Shown: positions 45,329 to 58,440, counted from the stretch's first letter. The stretch: DNA of 64,000 bases from Erythrophleum ivorense (GCA_026724425.1 JAIUCV010000005.1:35623784-35687783), one strand, 5' to 3'. Notes: generated from the sequence alone by a model not told the origin. Made by a program: numbers and translations.

Positions 45329-48300
45329 TGTAACGCCCGGTACATTGTACAATCACTGGAACGGACTGGTTTGAAAAGCAAGTCCCCTGAGATGAGTGAT
45401 TCAAGGCCAAATAAAATTTGAATAAAATTTTAAATAATAGAAAATGAGGATTTGAGCTTTGAGTTGCCCAAAAACTGGGGTTGGAGTGATTCAAAAAATT
45501 TACCGAAAAGCCAGTGACATTTTTGTAAATAAGTGCAATTTTGGAAAAACACCTAGGAGGGATTTTTAAATGGAAATTTTGAGTTTCCTAGGGTTCTCAG
45601 AGGCCCAAAAAACCATGAGAAGTCCTAGGACAGGTAAAGCCCTTCTGGTGTACTCTTTCCAACATCAGTTGACCCGAACTTTGACCTATTCGTTCGGGAA
45701 GGTTTTAGCTCCAATTCGAGTGATTCCAAAGGCATTTTATTAAATTGGGAATCTACATTTTATGATGGAAAAGACAGTTCTCAAAAAAGAGCTAAAATGA
45801 AGCCGAACCGAAATTGCCATTATGGAAGGGTAAAATTGAAATTTATGATTTCTTGAATGTTCTAAAGAATTTCACACTTTTCTCCCTTCTTCTCCTCTTT
45901 AATGAGCATGACCCATTATGCCCAAAATATAGAAAATCTTCAGCTCTCTTAGGCACACCAAAGGGAGGAAAAAAAGAGGAAGAAAGCCAAGGAGAAACTA
46001 GGTAATTTCATGAAATTTCTTGTTCCATCTTCCTCCAGTCTTGTTCTCCTCTCTTCCTCCTTTCTTTCTATGGATTTTTTGAATGATTTGGTTCTGTTTT
46101 TGACCCAGACCTAAGGGGAGAATTTCAAATTTGCTAAGGAGAAGAGAATAAAGGAGAAAGACACTTGAAAGCTCACTTGAACCCTAAGTAATCTTTGCTT
46201 TTTGTTGTATCTTCTCTTCCCCTTCCCTTTGTGTGTATTTCAGCCAAGAATAGAACCAAAGGAGGGGAGGATGTTCTATCCAAATATAAGGAGGGAACAA
46301 TGGTTTTAGGCCATGGGGAGATAGAATATGGCAAGAAATTCCAAGAAAAACTAATGGAAAACAAGTTAGAAAAGTGTAGTGTTTTCTAGGGTTTTGCAAA
46401 ATCTGATTTTGTGTGAATGTTTCCTTGGCTATTTAAATGTTTTCTTGAGCTCCTAAGACCTTTAGAAAGCCTCCCAAGTGGCTCTCTCATCAAGGAAAAA
46501 TCACAAAGTCCATAAACCTCCATTATGGTGCATATTTCAGCTAAGCTAGGTTCATTAGGTTAGAGGATATTTTAATTTGTTCTAACTTTGGTTTGAGACT
46601 TTATATGATGTTAGAAGATAGGAGAAACCATTGGAAAAAATTTAGAAGTCATAGGTTGGGAGATAAGGCAATGACTTCCATAATGTAACCTTATGAAGCA
46701 ACATGGACCTAGGTTTGTGAAAGTGAGTGTGTGATGGCTTCAAGGACTTAAATGAGGTCAAGAGGTCTAAATATGGCAAGAGAATGGAACCAAGAATGTT
46801 AATTATGGTAGTTGCTTCATTAGGTCCTTAATGGAACCATATTATGACAAATAGAACAAAGTGTAGTCTTAAGAGTGAGTTGGATGTCATAACTTGTTCC
46901 AAGAGTATAATTAAATGTTGTTTATTGTGAATAGGCCAAGAAAATCCAACCCCACCTCCTTGTGTTTGTGGAACCAAAAAGGAGAAGAAACAAGCAAAGT
47001 AAAACTTAAATTTGCACCAAGGTAGCTCTCTACCTTTTCTTATTGCATATGGTGTCATTGTGTGCTTGTGTATATGTTTATATGTTTGAGACATGCCACT
47101 TGATACTATGTTGCTATTTTGGTACCAATATGCTTTCTTGAATGTCTTTGAATGGTGAAAATGGCTCATAAGGGTGAGGTGGTACCAAAAGTCCCTTAAT
47201 GTGGGTGAGAAGATGTCAAAAGTCTCATGGCATGGGTGAGATAAGGTCAAAAGTCCCTTGGATGGGTGAGGCTAAGTTAAAAGTCCCAAGAACTAAGAGT
47301 GAGGCAATCCAAAAGTCCTAAAAATGGGGTGAGGCCAAACTAAAAGTCCCTAGAGCTCATTCTTGTGCTTGACATGAGTTTGTGACACAAAAATGTGAAA
47401 AATGAATGTTTCATAGATTGATTGATTGCATACTTGTACCTTTGACATGTTTTGTGCCTTGAAAATGTTCTTGAATAGGTGTATGAGCTATTGAGATTCA
47501 ATGAATCTCACCCCATCCTTTCTCTTATCTCATATGATTTAGGTGGAGTTCAAAATCCAAAGGATGGAAGTCAAGGAGCTTAAATCTCCATCTCATGGCA
47601 AATCTTTTTATTTTTGATGTACTATGATGTCTAGAATGTCAAAGTAGATATATAAATATTATTTTTGAGCCATGACACTTTGAACAAGTGTAAAACTATG
47701 TAAAGTTAGTGTATGTATCAAGAATAGAGTTTAATGAATAGAATTATGTATTTTGACCACTTGGGAGCCCACTTGTGTATGTATGTTTATGGAAGTAGCA
47801 TGGTGAATTTGAGTTGCATGAGGGTTCACACCTTATAAGGGACTTATTTATGCTATATTTATGCTTTCTAAGTTGCTTAAATGTGTGTGGAACAATGGAT
47901 GAGTCATTTGAACCAAATTTGCCTCTTATTGGGACCAAAATTACCATATTCTTGAGCTATGGAAAAGTCTGACCAAATGACCTCTTCTTGACTTAAAATT
48001 TTTCATGCCAGTAGATCTTGCCTAGATCTTTTTGGGAAGCTAAAGATCAGGTCATTTGGAGGTCTGTGGAATTTTTTATGATTTTTCAAAATTGGTATCA
48101 GAATTTCAGATTTGCACCAGTACTGTTCATTTGGTCAGTTGTGAAATTGTGTCATCCAAGGGGCAAACATGGTCCAATGGCTACAAAACTTTATAGGTAG
48201 AAACTAGGCATTCATAGTGACTTATATAAACTAGAATCACCTTATTTGGAGGTCTGAGCTAAGAGATATGAAGTTTTGAATTTCTGGAATAGTAACAGTA

Positions 48301-49140
48301 GAATAGCACGACCTGAGTCACTATTCCATTAGATTTCAGTGGCTAAACGTGCTTACTCTGGTTTGATTTTATTTTTACCATAAATTTAACATTCATAGAT
48401 TTTCAAATTGGTATCATTTTCATGGATTGGATTTTTTTGGAATTAGTTGGACATTTTCGAAGTTTATAGCAGACACTTGCATCAGTACCAGTAGTTGCCC
48501 AAACCTTTGCCCCTTTTCACATGTCAAAATCTTCTTGTGTTATGTTTCATTGCCTGGGCATATTTTTGACATAAATTAGACATATGTATCTTTCTATAAT
48601 GACTAAGAATGTATCATTTCAAATTTTCTAGAATTAGTTATGAATTCTGAAACTTCATATTAGTAAATTGAACTAGTGGCCCAGACAACAGCGACCTCAG
48701 TGGCTTTTTGAATGTCAAATGTTCTCTCCTTAATGATTCATGAGTTGAAATTATTTTTACCATGGGATAGACATCCAGGGATTTCTAGAATGGTAAAGTT
48801 TTTTGCCTTTTGATTTTTTTGGACTTAGTTATGAATTTATGAAGTTGTGACAGAAAAACTGAGAATTTGGCCGAAAATAATAGTGAGTTTGATGCTCCCC
48901 TTTGAATTCCACGAGTTGTGGGCCAACTTTGGTGATGAAAATGAGTTGTATGTATGTAATTAAATATGAGAATGTGATGTATGAGCTTATATGGTCTGCA
49001 TGACACCCAATAGAATTTTCATACGCGATGCAATGCGAAATAATGCATTATTTTAATACCATTTTCCATTCTCTTTTGTGCAATTCATCATGGGAAACTT
49101 AGAAATGATAGGAAGCAAGCTAGAAATATATGGTGTTACA
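45329..49140 (+). mobile_element. Complete long LTR (LTR-k, 3.8 kb)
   Basis: It starts TGTAACGCCCGG and ends GGTGTTACA, and is the best-preserved LTR of the window. The minisatellite has six units at 47172-47353. The left flank ataaa (45324-45328) does not match the sequence right after 49140 but does match 50743-50747, beyond the opposing gag-pol fragment. Confidence 0.85.
47172..47353 (+). repeat. Minisatellite inside LTR-k, six units of about 31 bp
   Basis: Units read GGGTGAG-N(5-8)-CAAAAGTCCC-N(5-8), for example gggtgagataaggtcaaaagtcccttggat. Equivalent arrays occur at about 1050-1215, 27262-27375, 33475-33665, 41525-41715, 50795-50995, 52510-52690, 56440-56645 and 60533-60690, always in LTR sense and just upstream of a gagctattgagattc block. 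Confidence 0.85.
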
Positions 49141-50742
49141 TGGATACAGTCTGAAGACCCTGTTCATGTAGTCCATGAATACCGCAGGCATATTCGTTAG
49201 CCCGAATGGCATCACGAGGAACTCATAATGCCCATATCTAGTTTTGAAGGCCGTTTTTGGGACGTCTTTAGCTCTCACTCTCAGCTGGTGATATCTAGAT
49301 CTAAGGTCTATCTTTGAAAAGACAAATGCCCCAGCCAACTGATCTAATAGATCATCTATCCTAGGGAGAGGATACTTATTCTTGATGGTAACCTTATTCA
49401 ATTCTCTATAATCTATACATAATCTCAAGCTACCATCTTTCTTTTTCACGAACAACACTGGAGCTCCCCAGGGTGACACACTAGGGTGTATGAACCCTTT
49501 TTCTAATAGCTCCTCTATCTACTTTTTCAACTCAGCAAGATCGGTGGGAGCCATTCTGTACGGAGCCTTGGACACTGGTCCAGCCCCAAGCACTATCTCT
49601 ATGGGGAACTCTATCTCTCTCTCAGGAGGTAAGCCACTAAAATCAAAATCTTTAGGGAAAACCTCTGGGAATTCCCTAACGATTAGGATCTCCTTTATCC
49701 CTTCTTCTACCTCGACCCATATAGAGAAAAAGACTAGAAATTCTTGACACCCCTACTTTAAGGATCTCTCAACCTGGGCAGTGGTCATGAAAGATAGCTC
49801 AGCTCCTATCCTAGGTATGGTCCCACAAGAAGGTATAGATACAGTGCGGTGTTCACAATCAAGGACAGCATTATTAGCAGTCATCCAGTTCATACCTACA
49901 ATCAAATCAATGTCATGGAATGGCATACAAATCAAGTCGATGGTAGTATGACAATAATTAAATTGGACAGTGACATTCAAATAAGTATGGGAAGAAATAA
50001 TGTGGCCTCCAGTGGGTGTGGTGATAGATAAATCAAATGGTAGAGTACTAATGGCTAGACCCAAACATCTCACACAGTCATAAGATATAAACGAGTGACT
50101 AGCATCCAAATCAAACATAGCAATCACAGAAAAATCATTCACTATGAGTGTACCTCGAATAAGACTGGGAGACGCACTAGCCTTCTGCTGAGAAAATGCA
50201 AACACCCTGCCCTGGGTCTGTGGCCTGGGAGGAGGTAGTCTAAGTGGAGGCGCTGAATATGCCTGAAAGCAGTTTCTGGCAATATGCCCCGACTTCGCAC
50301 ACTTGTAACACGTTACCATGGATTGCTGTGTGGATGCCTGAGTCCTTTGAGGCTGTAGCTTCTTTCCTTTCGGTGGCCTCCTGTTCCATGACACCTTACT
50401 CTTCTTTTTGCTAAAAGGTGCGAAACTGACTCCTTCCTCTAGTCTCGATCTCTTTAACTCCAAGGTTCCCTTCTGGCCAGATGCCGTGACAGTAGGCGTA
50501 ATCTCTCTCAAATTATTCTCAATTACCCTGCTGATCTCCACGATAACATTGAAGTTCCGAATTCTATGTGGAGTTACTCTATCTCTGACTTGGGGTTTCA
50601 ACCTGAGCTCAAACTATTCGCACCTCCAGGGCTTATCATCATACCTCTGAAGGTAAGAAGAATACCGAGACAATTCTATAAATCTTGCAACGTATTGGTC
50701 TATAGTCATGTCATCTGTCTGCTTCAATCCCATAAGCCTCTT
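49141..50742 (-). pseudogene. Tekay-like gag-pol fragment (gag, protease, N-terminal RT), minus strand, three in-frame TAG stops
   Basis: Reading one frame leftward from 50742: gag MTIDQYVARFIELSRYSSYL and RYDDKPWRCE; zinc knuckle CYKCAKSGHIARNC (CX2CX4HX4C intact, about 50290); protease FDLDASHSFIS (usual FDSGASHSFIS, catalytic Asp kept, next two residues altered) and LIVGMNWM; linker EFPEVFPKDF and LPPEREIEF; RT WGAPVLFVKKKDGSLRLCID, KYPLPRIDDLL and FLVMPFGLTN. It ends abruptly in MNRVFRLY at the LTR-k junction, before the RT catalytic FIDD box. Only three stops break this roughly 530-codon frame, at 50614-50616, 49753-49755 and 49519-49521, all TAG. It is much better preserved than element A, so it is younger. 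Confidence 0.9.
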
Positions 50743-51849
50743 ATAAACATATATAAGCATATTCTCATGTTACATAAATTCATTTAAGTCAAACTTAGGC
50801 TCTAAGGGCTTTTGGTCTAGTCTCACCCCATTTTTGAGACTTTTGGATTTGTATGACCCACTTTTAAGGACTTTTGACTTAACCTCACTCTTTTTTGAGA
50901 CTTTGGGCTTTGTCTCACCCATTCTTAGGGACTTTTGGCTTCTCCTTACCTATTCTAAGGGACTTTTGGTACAACTTCACCCATTAGGAGCCATCTTATA
51001 TTCAAAATGTGTTCAAGAAGCATAATGGTACTAAAGCATTAAATCAATGGTTATAAACATATCTCATGATTCAAACATACACACAAGCATCCAATGACAA
51101 TCACACATCTAAGAAATGCATACAAGAAAGGATAGAGAGCTATCTTGAGTCAAGAAACATAAGCTTCCTTATTTGAAGTTCACTTTCCTTTTTTAGCCTC
51201 ACACAAACACCTAGAAAGATTTTGATTTGCTTGGCCTAGACACATCAAAAAAGACATAATTATATCATTGGAACTAATTCTAGCCTCACATAAACTCTAC
51301 ATAAACATATTCTAGTTTATGGTATGGTTATGGTTTTATCCAAGGATATAATGAAGCAACACTGATGATTCATGATCTTGCCTCTAATTTCTCACTCAAT
51401 CTAAGTCTCATGACTCCATTTATACTCATTAGAGTCATCACAAACTCATTTCAAAGAGCTAAACATCAAGTTGCTTCTTTATGCTTAAAAAAGAACCTAA
51501 ACTTCCATCTCATAAACCATGGCTTCTAAATTCAAACCAATGATTTCGTTGGTATTTATTATGTATATTTAGACTATTTTTATCCTTGGAGTTAAAGAAA
51601 AATCTCCCTAAGTACTTGTTCTTCTCCTTGGCCGAGATATGTAGTAAGTAAAGAGCCCATGGAGTTTCATTCAATTTCCTATGGGTTTTGACATCTATGA
51701 AGCTTCTTAGACCTCTTATGAACTCATATATACTCTTACATAAGTAAGATTATTATTAGACAGTTCAAAATTTGCTATATGCATTGTAACAACAACAACA
51801 AAATTGCTGAAATTTTCTAAGTCCTGAAATTTTTCTAAGTCTGCTGGCT

Positions 51850-51985
51850 ACAGTCGACTATAGCGAATGTACCTGTTAGCTATAATGAGAAACAGGCTAG
51901 CTATAGCGAATAGTGAGAATTCTTCTACTTATAGCGAGTTCGGGCATCTCATACAAAAATCGAAATCGCTCGCCGATGGCCGAAC
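51850..51985. repeat. Short array of TCGC-TATA-GCGA near-palindromes in LTR-l
   Basis: Copies include gactatagcgaat, agctatagcgaat, cttatagcgagtt and tcgctcgccgatggccga. They have the same core as in LTR-e and lie at a similar distance (about 70-200 bp) from the LTR start. Confidence 0.7.
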
Positions 51986-52009
51986 AGTTCGAAATGGTTT
52001 TAAATCGCT

Positions 52010-52396
52010 CAAAGTTTTGGTCAACTGATAGCCGAAATCGCTCACCGGATGAGTTTCAACTGTTCTAGGAGTTCCCACGGTATTCGGGGCCTCTTAGAAC
52101 CCCGGAAAGCTCAAATTTTCCATTTAAAAAGCCCTCCTATGAGTTTTCAAAATTTTTCAAAAATTACAAAAATGCCCCTACTTTCTTCAGCAAATTTTCT
52201 GAGCTCTTCTAGCTCTGGTTTTTAGCATCTTAAATCTTAAATCCTCATTTTCTAATATTTAGAATTTTATTCTAATTTTAGTTGGCCCCAATTCCTTCTA
52301 TTTCGAGGACTTCCTTTTGTATTTGGCCTATTTCTAACGTTTACAGAGAAATTGAACATCACGTTTCTCACGTTTACGGAGGGACCGGATGTTACA
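52010..52396 (-). repeat. Inverted LTR-start segment within LTR-l
   Basis: The minus strand from 52396 reads TGTAACATCCGGTCCC and follows the same first ~390 bp as LTR-a (8361 leftward) and LTR-m. It meets plus-sense LTR start sequence head to head near 52010. Confidence 0.75.
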
Positions 52397-54557
52397 TATA
52401 TAGTCATTGTATACTTGTGTATGTGATTATATTATGAGACATGCCATTTGATATTGCCTTGAAGCATTGGTACCAATATGCTTATGTTTTGGGTTATGAA
52501 AATTGCTCGAGTGAGATAGTGCCAAAAGTCTTTTGTGATGGATGAAGTGAAACCAAAAGTCCTTAGAAATGAGTGAAACAAGGCCAAAAGTCTCATGGAT
52601 GAGTGAGACTAAGTTAAAAGTCCCTAAACTAAGGGTGAGGACATCCAAAAGTGCCTAAAATAGGGTGAGGGTAGACCAAAAGTCCTTAGAGCTCCTTCTT
52701 GGCATTGATATGATATTCATGGCATGTACATCATGTGTTGTATAATTTTGAATGATTGGATGCCTACTTGTATGCTTTAACTTGTTTATATGCCTTTATT
52801 GCTTCCTTGAATGAATGTATAAGCTATTGAGATTCCATGAATCTCACCCCCTTCCTTCTTCCATCTCATATGATTCAAGTGGAGCTCAAGAGCCTAAGAG
52901 TGGAGGCCATGAGGTATAAAAGGCCTTTGTTTTGACCTTTTTGCATACTTTTACATAGTTTGATTATAGAAAAGCCAAAGTATTATGTATAAATATTTTT
53001 TTGAGATGTAAATGCTTAAGTAAGTGTAAAAATATGTATAAATGATGTATGATCCATGTATTGAACCAAAGTAATAAAAGTATGAGATGTGGCCCCTTTG
53101 TGGATTGTATGTAGTAGTGTATTTTTTCCCGTAGTATAGTGAGTTTAAGATGTATGATGATTTGGACCACTTAAACATTTCATATATGCTATATTTATGC
53201 TTTAAAACTTTTCCAAGAGGTGCTAGAGCATGTAGGAGACCATTTATCCCCATTTTGAACTATTTATGGTGTCAAAATTGCTAAATTTATAAGCTCTATC
53301 TAAGTGTGACCAAATGAGATCTTCTTGATATGAAATGTGGCATGCATCTAGAGCTTGTTGGGAGCTTCTTGAGAAGCTAAAGTGGGTAATATTTGGAGGT
53401 CTAGGGAATATTTGGAGAATTGTTGAAGTCAGGAAATTTTGATAGTTTTGGTTAGTGCATTGTTACATAGGTCTGAAAATAAATATGTGTCATTCATGGA
53501 CCAAACAGTATCCAATTGTCATGAAATTTTATGAGAATAAACTAAACATCCACAGTGACCTATACCAATTAGAAGCACCTCAATTAGAGGTCTGTAGAGG
53601 GAGAAATAACTTTCTAAAGTTCTATGTCAGTATTAGGGAAGCCATCCGACCTTCGTTATTGTTCCATCAGTTTTTGAGGTCCAAAGGCTACTGAAATGAT
53701 ATGAACTTATTTTTTTCCTCTATTTAACATTTGTAGCTTTCCAAATTAGTATAGTTTTCTCAGATTAGATTTTTTTGAAATTAGTTATGAAGTTTTGAAG
53801 TTTATGACAGTAAGCTACATCAGTACCAAGGACAACCAGAACTCTATCTCTTTTTCAATGTCAAACATGGTCTAAACGCTAAGATTGTGGTTGGAAATTA
53901 TTTTTACTATAAATTTAACACTTAGAGATTTCCAAAAAGCTATGGTTTTGCTTAATTCCTATTTTTTTAGAATTAGTTATGATTTTCTAAAATTAGAGCC
54001 AAAAATCTAACTTTTGGGCCCGTTTTGAGGAATTGCATTTTCTTAGTTTTTGGCTTCATACCCGTGGTTCATGGGTTGTTTTATGCTATGTATGAGTTGT
54101 ATAAATGGAGTTTGAGTAGAGAATATGATTTATGGGACCCACGGGGCAAAATATGAATGATTAAATCCCGACTTAAAGTGTTAAAATACCACAGTTTTGG
54201 TCCTTTTTTTTAGAAATCATATGGAATTCAGTCTAAAGGGAGATTAATTGAGGTTAATACATTATGGTGTTACATGCAACAAGAACCCTAGGTGACATAA
54301 CTTAATTTTTAAAGCTTCTCTTTTAGTTTCAATTGCATATTCTTACTCGTCATGCTTTAAAACCCTTGTTCTTACCTTGCAATGACCAGAAATCATCCCC
54401 TCTTAGATGGGCCTAGGTCTAGCCGAAACATGAGCATGAAGGAACAACCAAGAAGAAGCAAGAAAGCCATGATATCTTACCTTGTTTTCAAGATTTTCTA
54501 AGGGTTTCTAAAGCTTCTAATCTCTCCTTCAAATTCTCTCTTCCTCTTAATAAATTA

Positions 54558-57500
54558 TGTAATATCCAGTTCTCTGAAAACGAGAAAAAACACGAGAAAC
54601 ATAACGTACGATTTCTCTGTAAACGTACGACATTTATTGAATACAAAAGGAAATCCCCTAAAATGAATTGATTAAGGTTTCAAAAAATTTGAGAAGTATT
54701 CTAGACTCCTAAAAATGAGAATTCTAAGTTCAGATGGAAAGAAAAACGGAACTAGAATGAGAAACGAATTGTAACGAAAGGTTGATGAAACATAAGGGCA
54801 TTTTCGTCATTTTGAGAAAAATTTGGAATTCACACAGGAGGGCTTTTTAAATGAAAGTTTTGAGTTCTCCAAGGTTCTTAGAGGCCCTGAAAACTATGGG
54901 AAGCCACGAGACAGTAAAAACCCCTCTGGTAGACGTTTTTCCAACGTCAGTTGACCTAAACTTTAATCGATTCGTTTAAGAAAGTTTTAGCTCTGATTTG
55001 AGTAATTCCAAAGGCATTTTACTAAATTGGGAATCAAAAAAGATATTTCTAAAAAAGGAGCTAAAATGAGTTAGAAATAAAAATGCCAAGAACGAAGAGC
55101 AAAATTAGAATTTTTAAGAAAGTAAAAGCTTTTTAAACACTATTTAAGTTTCTTATTTCTTCTCCTACTCATTTGCATGACCTATTTTGCCCAAAAACTA
55201 GAGAAAACACCAGCTCTCTTAGGTGCACCATAAAGGAGAAAAAAGTAAGGAATTGTATGGATTTTCATGCTCTTTCTTCTTCTAAACTCGTTCCTCTCCT
55301 TTTAAGCTTTCTTTCCTATGGTTTTATTGAAGTTTTTGGATCTATTTTGAGGGAAGAATAGAGGGAAAAATTTATATTTGAAGAGAGGAAGCCAAGGAAA
55401 GTGAGAAACAAGCAAGAAAAGCCATGGAAACAAGGTAAAATCTTCATCTTATGGTAGCTATTCCTCCCTACATCTTCTTCCTATTTCACCCCATATATGT
55501 AGCTACAAGAGGGCTTGAATTTTGGGTAGAAACAAGGGTGAATTCTATGAATTTAAGGGAGGAGAGTAAGAATATGCAAAGAAATTCAAGAAAAGGCCAT
55601 TGATTTTCAAGGTGGCAAACCTAGAGTTTCATGGGTTCCCTTAAAAATCTGATTTGATGTAATTATTTCTAGGCCTAAATGAATATTTAAATGAGTTCCT
55701 AAGATCCCTAAAAGTATCCCCATATGCATCCTCCATCAAGAAAACAAAGCAAACATCTATAGAGGCCAAATGCTACATAGTTTTAGCCTAAAGGGGATGG
55801 GACATCTAGAGAGAGTTTTAAATTTTTTCAAGATTATTTTTGAGTTATATATGATGAATGAAAATGAGAAGAAACCTTGAAAAAAATTCAGGAGGCCTAG
55901 AGAATGAATTGATGTCTTAGGTTCCATAATATGACCAAAAAAAGTAACATGTAGTTAAACTCTTTGTTTTAATTGTGTGATGATTCCAAGAGACTTAAAA
56001 GGAGTGAAGAATCATATATGAAAGGAAAAAATGGAGCCTAGAACTCATTTGATGGGTATTGCTTTATTAGGTGCATTCTTGGAACCATAAAGGGGTTAAT
56101 AAACCAAGTTAGTGTTTGAGGAAGATATATGGCCTTAGAATTAATTCCATGAACCTAATTAGCTTCCATAAATTGTGTTTAGGCCAAAAGAAACCCCACA
56201 CCTTTGTATGTGTGAGGCCGAGGAAGGGAGAGCAAATTCATGGAGAAAAGTGTGGGTTGCATCTAACGTAGCTCACTCCTCCTTCTCTCATGCATGAATG
56301 TATGCTTAACTTATCTTTGAATGTGTGTACGTGTATTTTAAGCTATGAAAAATGTTCTAGCATGAGCTCTTATTCCACGGTACCATGATGATGCATTATG
56401 TTTTCAAGTGATATTTGTTATGTTTGCTTAAGTGTGGAGAAGCCAAGAACCCTTAGCTATGGTGAGGATGAGCCAAGAACCCTTAAAGTTAGTTAAGACA
56501 AAGTAAAGAGTTTCCCAATAGTGAGATTGACTTCTGAAAGTAAGGTTGAGTCAAAAATATCTTAAAGAAATAAGTAAGACAAGTCTAAAATCTACAAGTG
56601 AATGGGTGAGGCTAATTCACTTACTTAGCAAGCCTATGGATGGCTTGCATGACTTACCCATATGCCAAGATTACTTCTTGAATGTTCATGTTATTTAACA
56701 TGCCTATGCATGCATTTATAAGACATGGTTTGTATACTTTATATGTTGTTGAAATGGAAGATGAGCTATTGGGATTCTTTGAATCTCATTCTCTCCTTTC
56801 CAATATTCTAACATGCTAGGTGGACTAAGAAAATAAGAAAATGAGAGCCAACCACTTGAAAGAAGAGAGTATGACATCAAAGTGCATAGATTTTATTTCT
56901 TTAAGGCCATATAAGTGGCAAATATTGTAATCTATTATAACCTCATGAGTATGTGTAATTATGTTAATGTGTTATGTATAAATGAGAAATTAGGTTATGT
57001 GAATGTTACAATGTAAATTGAGCATATAATGGCAAGACTAGCATTATGGAAATGTATGTATGGCATGGGGTGAGAGAGTGAGTTTGCAAATTCTAGGCCT
57101 GTGCACCATTGAAACAAGTTTAAAATATCATTTTGGTGGAATTCCACGTGCTCAAGTGGCCACACAAGATTAGGAAGCAAATTTGGACACTGATGCTGGT
57201 TGAAACCATAAAATTGATCAAACTGGAACCCTATGGCACAAACTGACCAAATGGATCAATTTTCCCATGAATTTTGGCAGACATGTAGAACTCATTGAGA
57301 GATTTTTAGGAAGATAAAGTTAAAAAAAAATCAGAGCTCTACAAAATTAATTATGAATTTTTAAAGTTGGGATTTTTATGCTATTCTGGTGTATGCACTA
57401 TTCATATGGTCAGTTTTGTGTTCTGTGTCATCTGATGCCCAAATGGTGTCCAATTCTTGTAAAATTTTACAAAAATAAACTAGAGGTTACAAGCTTTCTG

Positions 57501-58229
57501 TGGCCACCAAAATCACCTCACTTGGAGGTCTGAGTAGAGAGTTCTGAATTTTTGAAGTTTACTATCAATACCAGTAGTGCCACTAGACCTCCAGTATTGT
57601 TCCATCACAATGCAATTCCCAGATGGTATTGGCATGGTCTAGAGATATTTTTTCCTTAAATTTAACATCTATAGCTTTTCATATTGACTGAATTTGTATG
57701 ATTTGGATTTTTTAAAATTATTTATGAATTTTCAAAATTTATGATAGTAAATTGTGATTGTAGCCTAAACAGCTGAGACCTTGGGTGCTTTTCGAATGTC
57801 AAACATCTTCTACTTGATGCCTCATGACCTAAAACTATTTTTAGCATAAATTAAACATCTATATATTTCTAGAATGGTAAAGAATGTATGATTTTAATTT
57901 TTTTAGAATTAGTTATGATTTTTTAAAGTTTGTGACAGAAAATATGCAATTCTGGTCGAGGCTACACTATGGAATTTTATGTATTTCTTGCACTTGCACG
58001 AGTTCTAGGCCACTTTTGGTGATGGATTTGAGTTTTATCTATGTAATTAAATATGATAATGAGTTAAATGAGTTCATAAGACCCACAGGATATCGAAAGA
58101 AATTTTTTACTCATAGAGAAATGCATATTGATTCATGACTTCCTATGCCATTATGTTGCTTCCCATAGAATTAGCATGAGATGAGGCATGGGAATTGCAT
58201 GAATTGAGTCTTAGAAGTATGGTGTTACA
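54558..58229 (+). mobile_element. Solo LTR (LTR-m, 3.7 kb) inside LTR-j
   Basis: It starts TGTAATATCCAGTTCTC and ends GGTGTTACA. The flanks aatta (54553-54557) and aacta (58230-58234) match 4 of 5. The minisatellite is at about 56440-56645. It has no coding domain. LTR-j sequence resumes at 58230. Confidence 0.85.
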
Positions 58230-58440
58230 AACTAGCCATGAAGTAGCTCCAATTAAGTCATTAAAACCATAAGAGAAAAGAGGAGGAAGAGGAGAAGAAG
58301 TTAGAAGAAGGAGAAAATATGAAAAACCTTGAATTTCTTACACTTTTCTACTTGATTTCTTCCTTCCTTACTCTCCTTCTTGTGCGCCTTCTCAAGCTGG
58401 TCTCAATTCTATCTTGGAGTAGAATAAGATTGGTGGAAAT

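Larger units (their letters stand above)
51785..54274 (+). mobile_element. Rearranged plus-strand LTR (LTR-l) inside LTR-j
   Basis: It starts TGTAACAACAACAAC and ends GGTGTTACA. The flanks tgcat (51780-51784) and tgcaa (54275-54279) match at 4 of 5 positions. The first ~225 bp are LTR start sequence with the palindrome array; 52010-52396 is the start of a similar LTR in the opposite direction; plus-sense LTR resumes at 52397 in mid-body. The minisatellite is at 52510-52690. Confidence 0.75.

Noticed and set aside
49490..49747. 85-residue plus-strand frame opposite the RT/protease linker
   Set aside because: Antisense of an obvious gypsy pol frame.
51785..51800. CAACAACAAC microsatellite
   Set aside because: Only four AAC units at the LTR start; ordinary slippage.
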